Source: JBAJNL01 sp036881885
GTDB lineage: Bacteria > Pseudomonadota > Alphaproteobacteria > Holosporales > Hepatobacteraceae
Direction of reading: 5' to 3'
Assembly (NCBI GenBank): GCA_036881885.1
Contig: JBAJNL010000029.1
Location: 1-17,769 of the forward strand
DNA length: 17,769 nucleotides
In this document: piece after piece, positions 6,017 to 13,380 of the stretch
Numbering within the stretch: the stretch's first letter is position 1
Layout of the letters: each line of letters opens with the position of its first letter
Made by a program: the position numbers and the translations under genes
The notes under the pieces: model-generated
The model's input: only the letters and a program-made list of their open reading frames with translations
Database searches by the model: none
What the model was told of the DNA's origin: nothing

Positions 6017-8854
6017 TTAGGCGGCGGGGGCGTCGGTTTTGTCAGCGTCGGGATCAACGTCATCATCACCATTACCGCTGTCAGAAAAGCGCACGATGGA
6101 TGTGACTTTTTCATCGGGGGCTGTGCGGAACAAAATCACACCACGGGTTTTGCGCCCCGCGATGCGTACCTCGTTCACCTGCAAGCGAATCAATTGCCCT
6201 TTATCGGTCAACATAATCAGGTGATCTGTATCTTGCACCGGAAAAGCATCCACAACGGGCCCCGTTTTTTTGCCCACATCAAGGGTGGCCACACCCTGGC
6301 CGCCGCGCCCGGTGCGCCTGTAAGCATAGCCCGATGTGCGCTTACCAAAGCCGTTGTCGCTGACGGTTAACACAAACTGCTCTTGTGCTTTCATTGCTTC
6401 AAAACGCTCGGCCTCCAGCGGAATGAGGCCCGTTAGCGTTGCATCATCTGCTGCAAGATCGTCGGCATCTGCTTGCCCGTCTTCACCCTCTTGCCCCGCT
6501 GCGACGGCACGCCTTTGTTGCGCCACCTGACGCAAATACGATTCACGCTCGTCAGCCGAGAAATCATTGCCACCCAAAATGGCCATCGAGACGACTTCGT
6601 CTTTTTCTTGCAGGCGAATACCGCGCACACCTGTTGAGGTGCGTCCTTGGAAAAGACGTAAATCTTTCACCGGAAAGCGAATGGCGCGCCCAAGGCGCGT
6701 TGTTAGCAGCACGTCTTGGTTGTCTTGGCACATGTGCACTGCCACAAGACGCTCGCCTAGCCCCTCAAGCTTCATGGCAATCTTGCCGTTCGCGCGAATA
6801 TTTTGAAAATCGCCCAGCGCGTTACGCCGCACATTCCCGCGTGAGGTTACAAAGACAACCGAAAAATCATCCCACGCCCGCGGATCTTCTGGCACAGGCA
6901 AAAGCGTTGCGATGCGGTCATGCTTTTCAAGCGCATTTAGCACCTGAATAATAGGCTTGCCGCGGCTTTGGGGTGAGCCTTGAGGCAGCTCGTAAACTTT
7001 AAGCTCAAAGGCCTTGCCCGCCTTTGAAAAGAACAGAAGCGGCGTGTGAGTCGAGGCCACAAACACATCCGAGATCAAATCTTCTTCACGCGTTGACATG
7101 CCCGCGCGCCCCTTGCCGCCTCGGCGCTGCGCACGATAGGTATCAAGCGCCACACGCTTAATGTACCCCTTCACACTAAAGGTCACCACCATGTCTTCAC
7201 GCTGAATCAAGTCTTCAATGCTTTGCTTGTCATCGGCTGCCACCAATTGCGTGCGGCGCGGCGTTGCAAAAGCCTTTTTAACCTCTAGCAGCTCTTCCTT
7301 CATCAAAAGCTTCAGCTTGTCATGATCACTTAACAACGCAATCAGCTCGGCAATCTCGTCAGCCAGCGCTTTCAACTCGCCCTCAAGCTTGGCACGCTCA
7401 AGACCCGTTAGACGATGCAGCTTGAGGTCTAAAATGCCCTTCCCTTGCGCCTCGGACAGCTTATAGCCCTCATCAGCCACTTGCGCCTCGCCTTCTGACA
7501 ACAGCTCAAGATACGCCTTGATGTCTGCCAAAGGCCAGGCGATGGAACGCAAGCGCTCAAGGGCCTCTTGCGGGTTTGCAGATGATTTAATCAGTGCCAC
7601 CACGCGATCAATATGCGCAACCGCTACCAAAAGCCCCAAAACATGGTGCGCCTTGGCACGCGCCTTTGACAGAAAAAAGCGCGTTCGGCGGGTTATCACT
7701 TCTTGCCTAAAGTCAATAAAGACGTCCAACATGGCACGCGGGGGCATCATGCGTGGCTGCCGTCCGCCATCAAGGGCCAAAAAGTTTGTAGCAAACGAAT
7801 TTTGCATGGCCGTCATCGAAAACAGGCGGTTTAACACCACCTCGGGCTCGACATCGCGCTTAAGCTCGATCACCACGCGAATGCCATCACGATCTGACTC
7901 ATCGCGCAGGTCCGAAATGCCATCAAGCTGCTTTGCGTTTACAAGCTCGGCAATGCGCTCGATCATGCGTGCTTTTTGCACCTGGTACGGAACCTCGGTG
8001 ACGATGATGGCTTTTTTATCTTTGCGAATATCCTCAACATGGGTTTTCGAGCGCACCGCGATGCTGCCCCGCCCCGTACGCATGCTGTCAAGAATACCCT
8101 TTTGGCCCATAATCAGGCCACCAGTCGGAAAGTCAGGCCCCGGCAGCAGCGCCAAAAACTCTTCTTCCGACAAGTCGGGCTGATCAATCAGGGCACAGGT
8201 AGCATCGATCACCTCGCCCAGGTTGTAGGTTGGAATATTGGTGGCCATACCCACAGCAATACCGCCCGCACCATTAACCAAGATGTTGGGAAAGCGCGCC
8301 GGCAACACCTTGGGCGCTTGCAGCGTGCCATCATAGTTTGGCTCAAAATCAACGGCATCTTTGTCGTAATCTTTTAAAAGCCCCAGATCCGAGATCTTCG
8401 CCAAGCGCGCCTCGGTATAACGCATGGCCGCCGGCTTGTCGCCATCGATCGAGCCAAAGTTACCATAGCTGTCAATCAGCATGGCACGCATAGAGAAGTC
8501 TTGGCCCATGCGCACAAGCGCCTGGTAAAGGGCTTGGTCACCATGGGGGTGATACTTACCCATCACCTCACCCACAACGCGCGCTGACTTGCGGTGGGGT
8601 TTGTCTGAGGTAAAGTTCATCTCGGCCATGGCGTACAAAATACGCCGATGCACCGGCTTTAAGCCATCACGCACATCAGGCAACGCACGACTGACAATCA
8701 CGCTCATGGCATAATCCAGATAAGAGCGTTTCATCTCGTCATCAATCGAAATCGGCTCAAACCCTGCCGCTGGCAGCACGTCAGAAGGCGCTGCGGTTTC
8801 TTTTGAAACGTCTTGATCTTTGTCGTTATCGGTGTCGTTGTCTTTTGTGGTCAC
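6017..8854 (-). CDS. gyrA: DNA gyrase subunit A
   Basis: GyrA is the DNA breakage-reunion subunit of the GyrA2GyrB2 topoisomerase that introduces negative supercoils. The 945 residues contain the conserved SYLDYAMSVIVSRALPDVRDG start of the winged-helix region and the catalytic Tyr146 in AAMRYTEARL (E. coli Tyr122). The C-terminal pinwheel carries the GyrA box QRRGGKG at 576-582, which marks gyrase rather than topoisomerase IV. The start is GTG 8854 with GAGGA 10 bases upstream; an acidic N-terminal extension of about 30 residues precedes the conserved region. The C-terminal domain has a charged insertion (about 790-830) and an acidic tail, giving more than the 875 residues of E. coli. In the quinolone region the sequence is HGDQALYQ, so E. 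coli Ser83 and Asp87 both correspond to Gln (107 and 111). ssb ends 18 bases upstream, so the two are cotranscribed. Confidence 0.98.
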   Translation of the reverse strand: MTTKDNDTDNDKDQDVSKETAAPSDVLPAAGFEPISIDDEMKRSYLDYAMSVIVSRALPDVRDGLKPVHRRILYAMAEMNFTSDKPHRKSARVVGEVMGKYHPHGDQALYQALVRMGQDFSMRAMLIDSYGNFGSIDGDKPAAMRYTEARLAKISDLGLLKDYDKDAVDFEPNYDGTLQAPKVLPARFPNILVNGAGGIAVGMATNIPTYNLGEVIDATCALIDQPDLSEEEFLALLPGPDFPTGGLIMGQKGILDSMRTGRGSIAVRSKTHVEDIRKDKKAIIVTEVPYQVQKARMIERIAELVNAKQLDGISDLRDESDRDGIRVVIELKRDVEPEVVLNRLFSMTAMQNSFATNFLALDGGRQPRMMPPRAMLDVFIDFRQEVITRRTRFFLSKARAKAHHVLGLLVAVAHIDRVVALIKSSANPQEALERLRSIAWPLADIKAYLELLSEGEAQVADEGYKLSEAQGKGILDLKLHRLTGLERAKLEGELKALADEIAELIALLSDHDKLKLLMKEELLEVKKAFATPRRTQLVAADDKQSIEDLIQREDMVVTFSVKGYIKRVALDTYRAQRRGGKGRAGMSTREEDLISDVFVASTHTPLLFFSKAGKAFELKVYELPQGSPQSRGKPIIQVLNALEKHDRIATLLPVPEDPRAWDDFSVVFVTSRGNVRRNALGDFQNIRANGKIAMKLEGLGERLVAVHMCQDNQDVLLTTRLGRAIRFPVKDLRLFQGRTSTGVRGIRLQEKDEVVSMAILGGNDFSADERESYLRQVAQQRRAVAAGQEGEDGQADADDLAADDATLTGLIPLEAERFEAMKAQEQFVLTVSDNGFGKRTSGYAYRRTGRGGQGVATLDVGKKTGPVVDAFPVQDTDHLIMLTDKGQLIRLQVNEVRIAGRKTRGVILFRTAPDEKVTSIVRFSDSGNGDDDVDPDADKTDAPAA

Positions 8855-8872
8855 GCTTTAAAAGTCCTCGCT

Positions 8873-9376
8873 TTAAAAAGGAATGTCGTCGTCAAAATCT
8901 TCTAAAGCTGCCGCGGCCTTGGCATCTGCTGGCGCCGCGCTTGCGCTGGCTTCTTTCACCTTTGCAGGCCCAACGTCGCTTCCGACCGCAGCCTTGAATG
9001 ACTCACCGCCCCCCCCTGAAGCATCGGCCCTGTCAAGCAACAAAAGCTCGCCCCGAAATCTTTGCAACACCACCTCGGTCACGTAGCGCTCTTGCCCTGA
9101 TTGATCGGTCCATTTGCGGGTTTGCATTTGCCCCTCAAGATAAACCTTGCGCCCCTTTTTAAGGTATTGCTCGGCCAGGTTTGCCAGGCGCTCGTTAAAA
9201 ATAACCACGCGATGGTACTCGGCGCGCTCTTTGCGCTCGCCCGTGTTTTTATCACGCCACTGTTCAGATGTCGCAAGGGACAGCGTGACGATTTTAGACC
9301 CATCGTTGCTGTGGCGCACCTCGACGTCTCGCGTCAGGTTACCAAGCAACATTACCCTGTTCATAGAGGCTGCCAT
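8873..9376 (-). CDS. ssb: Single-stranded DNA-binding protein
   Basis: SSB coats single-stranded DNA in replication, repair and recombination and recruits partners through its C-terminal tip. The 167-residue protein has the OB fold in about residues 1-113 (MNRVMLLGNLTRDVEVR, then SLATSEQWRDK, YHRVVIFNERLA and KGRKVYLEGQMQTRKW). A Gly/Ala/Lys-rich flexible linker follows, and the protein ends in the canonical acidic tip DFDDDIPF. The chosen ATG at 9376 has AAAGGA 8 bases upstream, adding MAAS before the usual MNRV start. gyrA begins 18 bases after the stop, and a sigma-70 promoter is visible about 100 bases upstream. ssb is often next to uvrA; here it stands directly before gyrA. Confidence 0.98.
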   Translation of the reverse strand: MAASMNRVMLLGNLTRDVEVRHSNDGSKIVTLSLATSEQWRDKNTGERKERAEYHRVVIFNERLANLAEQYLKKGRKVYLEGQMQTRKWTDQSGQERYVTEVVLQRFRGELLLLDRADASGGGGESFKAAVGSDVGPAKVKEASASAAPADAKAAAALEDFDDDIPF

Positions 9377-9451
9377 TGCTTAATCCTTTTTTTACAATGT
9401 CTCGTCCCTTAACGTTAGCGAAAACCCACCCAAGATGCAAACGCCCCAGCT

Positions 9452-9465
9452 TAGGTTCAAACCTA
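9452..9465. promoter_or_regulatory. Palindrome at the expected ssb transcription start (possible operator)
   Basis: TAGGTT-CA-AACCTA is a perfect 6-bp dyad beginning 6 bases downstream of the ssb -10 box, covering the likely +1. Its placement suits a repressor site or a leader hairpin. It does not match the GTTC-N7-GTTC LexA box known in many alphaproteobacteria, so I do not assign a regulator. Confidence 0.35.
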
Positions 9466-9471
9466 CACGCC

Positions 9472-9499
9472 ATTATACCGTTTTAAGTCGATGCGTCAT
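9472..9499 (-). promoter_or_regulatory. Sigma-70 promoter for ssb-gyrA
   Basis: The minus strand carries ATGACG (9499-9494; four of six matches to TTGACA), a 16-base spacer, and a perfect TATAAT (9477-9472). Transcription would start near 9465, giving a leader of about 89 nt before the ssb ATG. This is the clearest sigma-70 promoter in the window. Confidence 0.65.
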
Positions 9500-9520
9500 T
9501 GTTCAGGCTTGCACTTCATC

Positions 9521-9780
9521 GTCATCCCGAGGGCATTACAGCCACTTCGTCATCGCGAATGGCCAACGCCCCTCTTCGTCATCGCGAAGGTGCCGATGGC
9601 ACCTGCGGCGATCCACATGCAAGAAGCTTCAGTAGCTAAAGCACACGATGGATTGCCGCGTCGAAACAAAAGTTTCTCCTCGCAATGACGTTTGGGGGCA
9701 TGCCGCGTCGCAGCACGCTGCTCCTCGCAATGACGTTTGGGGGCATGCCACGTCGGCATCAATTTCTTCTCGCCATGACA
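9521..9780 (+). repeat. Composite interspersed hairpin repeat, copy B
   Basis: After a degenerate start (GTCATCCCGAGGGC, 9521), a short left element GTCATCGCGAATGG (about 9549) is followed by a full left element with stem GGTGCC-GAT-GGCACC (9589-9603) ending GGCGATCCACATG. The right element GGATTGCCGCGTC carries stem GAAAC-AAAA-GTTTC (9663-9676). A second right element carries GCAGC-AC-GCTGC (9710-9721), and a third, decayed one ends at 9780. It fills most of the gap between the divergent genes ssb and the one at 9904. Confidence 0.9.
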
Positions 9781-9850
9781 ATTGGCAGAAAACCGTCGTT
9801 GCCAATAATTATTTAAGTAAAATTTTACGCTTATCAAAAGTGGGTCGATC

Positions 9851-9882
9851 GATGGCAAAACAAACGTTATTTTTTTGCCATC
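9851..9882. promoter_or_regulatory. Perfect 10-bp inverted repeat just upstream of the 9904 gene
   Basis: GATGGCAAAA (9851-9860) and TTTTGCCATC (9873-9882) are exact inverted repeats with a 12-base loop that itself contains AACGTT. The right arm ends about 7 bases before the ribosome site AAAAGGA. It could be an operator or a leader hairpin. No T run follows, so it is not a plain terminator. Upstream, GTAAAATTTTAC (9817-9828) is a second palindrome, in the likely promoter region. Confidence 0.4.
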
Positions 9883-9903
9883 TCTTTCAAAAGGACAAAC
9901 TTT

Positions 9904-10458
9904 ATGTTGAAAAATCGCCTACACACAGCGGTCATCTTTGCAACCGCCGCTTTTGCACCCTTGTCTCTTGCCGCGGGTTTTGACGAGCTCAAGAAGACCT
10001 TTGAATCAGGCGGTCAGCAAACTTTCACACCCACCGCAGCAAAGCGCGAGCCAGGAAAGCTTGATTCGAAGCGTTTGAATCTAAGCATCACGATAAAAAC
10101 ACCGGAAGGACAGGAAAAAGAGCGTGCACAAACGCTAGCCACCGCCAAGAAGTCTGCAACGACAAATGAAACATCTGCAGCCTCTGCAGACGAATGGACC
10201 GAGGTTGGTCAAACTCTAGAAGAAATCGCAAAAACCGTGTCAGCGATGGAAGAGACTCACAAAGAGCTGCTCGACTTTGAGGACTTTTTTAAAACTCAAC
10301 CAACAAACAACAATAGCGATGCTTCGGTTGATCCATTAAAGTTGCCTGACTCTACAGACGTTTCCCATACTAACACTATAAAACAATTACGCATGCAAAA
10401 AGATCGCCCAAAGTCTGCAGCACGCAGAAACAAGCTAGAAAAAAAGGCGTCATCATAA
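9904..10458 (+). CDS. Secreted low-complexity protein of unknown function
   Basis: I do not recognise this 184-residue protein. It has a signal peptide (MLKNRLHTAV, Ala-rich core, cleavage probably after SLA or SLAA, about 23-24). The mature part is hydrophilic and mostly disordered in appearance, rich in Thr, Ser, Lys, Glu and Ala. One stretch, about residues 95-130 (TEVGQTLEEIAKTVSAMEET onward), looks like an amphipathic helix. The C-terminus is strongly basic (KSAARRNKLEKK). There are no Cys residues and no enzyme motif. The start ATG has AAGGA 9 bases upstream. The gene is alone on the plus strand between two repeat copies, transcribed away from ssb and towards the 801-residue surface-type gene. 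It could be a small exported or periplasmic protein or an effector; I cannot tell. Confidence 0.78.
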   Translation: MLKNRLHTAVIFATAAFAPLSLAAGFDELKKTFESGGQQTFTPTAAKREPGKLDSKRLNLSITIKTPEGQEKERAQTLATAKKSATTNETSAASADEWTEVGQTLEEIAKTVSAMEETHKELLDFEDFFKTQPTNNNSDASVDPLKLPDSTDVSHTNTIKQLRMQKDRPKSAARRNKLEKKASS

Positions 10459-10472
10459 AGGGAAATGCTGAT

Positions 10473-10498
10473 TTGGTCGCTTGCTTTTTGGCGGCCAA
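10473..10498 (+). terminator. Hairpin after the 9904-10458 gene, weak terminator candidate
   Basis: TTGGTCGC (10473-10480) pairs with GCGGCCAA (10491-10498) with one G-U pair and a 10-base loop. It lies 15 bases after the stop codon. The bases that follow (GTTTGG) are a poor T run, so termination is uncertain. Confidence 0.3.
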
Positions 10499-10504
10499 GT
10501 TTGG

Positions 10505-10719
10505 TCGTCAATGTGAACGGCCAAAACCCCCATCGTCGTCGCGAACGGCCAAAGCTTCTCCTCGTCATCGCGAAGATGCGTAGCATCTGTGGCGATCCAC
10601 TTGCCGGTCACTTAAGTGGCTAAAGCACAGATGGATTGCCGCGTCGCAGCACGCTGCTCCTCGCAATGACGTTTGGAGACGCGTGCCACGTCGGTATCAA
10701 TTCCTCCTCGCAATGACGG
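10505..10719 (+). repeat. Composite interspersed hairpin repeat, copy C
   Basis: Two worn short left elements (from 10505 and about 10534) precede a full left element with stem GATGC-GTA-GCATC (10575-10587) ending GGCGATCCACTTG. The right element GGATTGCCGCGTC has stem GCAGC-AC-GCTGC (10646-10657) and ends CTCGCAATGACG. A second, worn right element ends CTCGCAATGACGG at about 10719. It lies between two convergent genes. Confidence 0.9.
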
Positions 10720-10737
10720 TTCTGCAAAGTGCGGCAT

Positions 10738-10774
10738 AAAAAAAGGCGTGTGGGTTGCCCCACAACGCCCTTTT
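10738..10774 (-). terminator. Strong Rho-independent terminator of the 10799-13204 gene
   Basis: On the minus strand a GC-rich stem pairs GGCGT (10769-10765) with ACGCC (10749-10745), with an inner TGGG/CCCA stem, and is followed by a run of T's (10744-10738, all A on the plus strand). It starts about 25 bases after the stop codon. Confidence 0.75.
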
Positions 10775-10798
10775 AGGTTTGCTTTTAGGTGTCAAGCG

Positions 10799-13204
10799 TT
10801 AGATGCCTGCCACAGCCAACTGTGCAATCTGGTTAGCCGAGGCGCTTTCTTGCGCGATCACCTGTGCCGTGATGGTCATTGACTGAATCATGCGCAGATA
10901 GCTTTGGGTGGTTTCAAACACCGCATTGGCTGCCTGCACCGGATCAACCGCCGACACCGTGTCTTGCAGGTTGTGCAAGCTTTCCATGGTGGCGTTCTGA
11001 CCTTCCTCATCGTTGTTCAAAACCGACAACACGTTGGTGGCGTATTGAATGGTATCTTTCACCGATTCGGCCGCATGGTCGATCATACCCTTGACCTTTT
11101 GTTGATATTCAACGCTTGAGATCAACAGGTTGCGATCGATGGTATCGTTAGCACCCCAAAGAATTTTTTGGTCTGCCAAGTTGGGGATCGAGATCGAACG
11201 TGTGCCGTCTGATGCCGAAACGGTGACGATGGCGTCAAAGCTGTCGGATGGCGTTGTGGTCAGCTGTGCGTTAAAGCCGCCGCCGGTGTAGCTTGAATCG
11301 ACATAGATGGTGCCAATGTTACCCACTTTGATTTCACCCGTTGTGTTGGCTGCATCCACCACTTGGCGGTCATCCATAGGATACGAGTTCACAAGGGTGC
11401 CAAACTGGTCGGTCACGGTCAGGTGCTTGCCATCATAATTGACGGTAAAGTAACCCGCACCAAAGTTAGAGCCAGGATTAAAGGCAAACGGCGTCGAGGG
11501 ACCACTGCCACCCCCTTGACCAAAGGCATTGTAGGTGCCATCCAGCGCAAACTGAACCTCGGCAAGCAATGTGGCATCGTCAACAACACCGTTTGTTGCC
11601 GCAACGCTGGCAATGGGGCCGGTGTACATGGTGATGGTATTACCTGTGTTAAGCACATCTCCATCTAAGTAAAGAACAACAGGCGTATCTGCTGTCATCA
11701 CGTCCGTACCGGTACCTGAAACGGTCGAATACGTTGCATCACCAACTTTAACCGTCATTTCTGAGTTCGCACCGGTTCCCCAGACAGCACTTTCGACACT
11801 GATGGCGCCGGCGTCAACGCCCACGAACGAGGCCGCATTACAAGGCATAAAGGCACCTGTGGGGCTGGCCGAGCCACTGTGCTGAAAGATACCCGGCGCT
11901 GCCGTCGACCCTGACGACGCTGTATAGGTACCGCTTATGTATGCAGTAAAGGCTGTAAGCGTTGTTGCTTCGTCGGTAAAGCCGTTAGTGCCACTCAGAT
12001 CTGCTAATGTCAGCGTAATAGTTTGGCTGTTTGATTTATCACCATTCAGGTATAGCGTGATACTACTACTTGTCTCTGCAGAAGCAGTTAAATCGTAGGC
12101 ATCTTCCATGCTGGTGCTATAGATATGCTCACCCACTGACACCACAAACTGTGCTGTTGTGGCTGTTGATGACAACACTTGAATAGCGCCTGGTTCAACA
12201 CCCGCAAAAACAGGTGGCGTTGCGGTAGGATCTTCAAACGTATTCGCTGCAGGTGCCGTACCAGCGGATGTGAATGTGCCGCTTGCCGCTGCTTCTTTTG
12301 CTGTCGTGTCTACCGTTCCTGTAAACAGTGCTTTAAACGCAGGCTCGACCCCTGCTGTAACATCTGTTTCAGCAAAAGTTTGCGCTGTATAAAAGGTCAC
12401 ATACTGATCGCGGTTATCAGGGTTGTACATGTTAATGGTTAACCCGTTAGCGCCGTTTGTGAGATCAACACCCTCAGAAAGCAGTGTTACGTCGCCCAGC
12501 TGCAAGCTAAACTGCACGGCAGTAATGGCTGTAGCACCATCCATATCAACCGCCGTTGCCGTTGTGGGATCAAGCGTGCCAGCAACGTCTGCTGAAAAAC
12601 CTGTAAACGAAACGGTTGTGGAATCCAAGAAAACATCCCCTCCAGAGCCCGTGCCGTTAAGGTAAAGTGTGGCTGATGTGCTGCTGCCGGATGCATCATC
12701 GCTAACGGGGGCTTCGGGTGGCGCGGCCAGGGGTGTTGGCGGTGCGGCCTCGGTTGTGGTTAGCACATAGAAAGGCGATTGGCCCGTGCCGGCTTGGCGC
12801 AGGGTTTTGATCACGCTGCCCTCTTGCGCATCGCGCGATGTGGGGCCTTGGATCATACCCATGGTGTTTAAAATGCTGTCAGCTGCAGCCTCTTTGTCAG
12901 AGGATGACACAACGCCATTTAACAGCGTTAAGATGGCTTTTGAGGCATTGATCAGCTCGTTGTTCACGGTTTCAAGCGCAGCCAGGGTTGTGCTTAAAAA
13001 CTCTTGCGCAATGCGGATGTTTTGCAAGGCACCATCGGTTTTGGCAATTTGTGATTGCGTGCCGATATAGATGGCTTGGTTAACTTGGTTTTTGGTCATG
13101 TCTTGCATGCCAGTGATTTGTGATTCAAGGCTTGTCTCAACCTGGTCAGAGAGACCTGGGCCCAACGAATACATACACAAATTTTGAAGTGAGGATAAGG
13201 ACAT
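10799..13204 (-). CDS. 801-residue surface or flagellin/hook-like protein with three beta-rich modules between helical ends
   Basis: No family is certain. The ends, about 1-120 and 690-801, are helix-forming, rich in Gln, Asn, Ala, Leu, Ser and Thr, and have no signal peptide. This is the layout of flagellins and hook-associated proteins, whose ends pack as coiled coils around variable central domains. A Pro-rich linker (about 153-168) leads to three related modules at about 175-300, 333-430 and 460-560. Each has an [ST]-x2-LYL-[ND]-G strand (LYLNG 180-184, LYLNGD 384-389, LYLDGD 511-516) and a later TIT strand followed by a GT[YV] strand. Modules two and three open with GVEPGAIQV and GVDAGAISV. 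I start at ATG 13204 because CAGGAGAG lies 7 bases upstream; the longer frame to 13360 runs over the promoter. A sigma-54-like site lies 60-75 bases upstream, as for many flagellar genes, and a strong terminator follows. An adhesin is an alternative. Confidence 0.7.
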   Translation of the reverse strand: MSLSSLQNLCMYSLGPGLSDQVETSLESQITGMQDMTKNQVNQAIYIGTQSQIAKTDGALQNIRIAQEFLSTTLAALETVNNELINASKAILTLLNGVVSSSDKEAAADSILNTMGMIQGPTSRDAQEGSVIKTLRQAGTGQSPFYVLTTTEAAPPTPLAAPPEAPVSDDASGSSTSATLYLNGTGSGGDVFLDSTTVSFTGFSADVAGTLDPTTATAVDMDGATAITAVQFSLQLGDVTLLSEGVDLTNGANGLTINMYNPDNRDQYVTFYTAQTFAETDVTAGVEPAFKALFTGTVDTTAKEAAASGTFTSAGTAPAANTFEDPTATPPVFAGVEPGAIQVLSSTATTAQFVVSVGEHIYSTSMEDAYDLTASAETSSSITLYLNGDKSNSQTITLTLADLSGTNGFTDEATTLTAFTAYISGTYTASSGSTAAPGIFQHSGSASPTGAFMPCNAASFVGVDAGAISVESAVWGTGANSEMTVKVGDATYSTVSGTGTDVMTADTPVVLYLDGDVLNTGNTITMYTGPIASVAATNGVVDDATLLAEVQFALDGTYNAFGQGGGSGPSTPFAFNPGSNFGAGYFTVNYDGKHLTVTDQFGTLVNSYPMDDRQVVDAANTTGEIKVGNIGTIYVDSSYTGGGFNAQLTTTPSDSFDAIVTVSASDGTRSISIPNLADQKILWGANDTIDRNLLISSVEYQQKVKGMIDHAAESVKDTIQYATNVLSVLNNDEEGQNATMESLHNLQDTVSAVDPVQAANAVFETTQSYLRMIQSMTITAQVIAQESASANQIAQLAVAGI

Positions 13205-13263
13205 AAAACTCTCCTGTAAAGATCCCAATAATTGCTGCAAGCAGCGTGACTCATACAGAACAC

Positions 13264-13279
13264 AGCAACGACTATGCCA
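13264..13279 (-). promoter_or_regulatory. Candidate sigma-54 (-24/-12) promoter for the 801-residue protein
   Basis: The minus strand reads TGGCAT (13279-13274), then AGTCG, then TTGCT (13268-13264), matching TGGCAC-N5-TTGCW with one mismatch and exact GG-N10-GC spacing. The predicted start near 13253 leaves a leader of about 49 nt before ATG 13204. This is the best of the three sigma-54-like sites in the window. Confidence 0.65.
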
Positions 13280-13380
13280 CATTTTAAAAAGCGCGCTCAT
13301 CTTGTTGAAAAATATTGTTTCTTTGAGTGATCTTGAAGGCAAAACCACCTTAAAAAACACTGGACTACCGCATCATTTTG

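Noticed and set aside
9853..9867. Possible sigma-54 site upstream of the 9904 gene
   Set aside because: TGGC is at a suitable distance, but the -12 half reads ACGT instead of TTGC, lacking the near-invariant GC.
9648..9983. Open frame of 111 codons running from repeat copy B into the 9904 gene
   Set aside because: It is repeat-derived at its start and overlaps the signal-peptide gene at 9904 in another frame; the latter has a good ribosome site.
13205..13360. Longer start for the 801-residue protein at 13360
   Set aside because: The added 52 residues cover the sigma-54-like promoter and leader, look non-conserved, and the internal ATG 13204 has a near-perfect Shine-Dalgarno.
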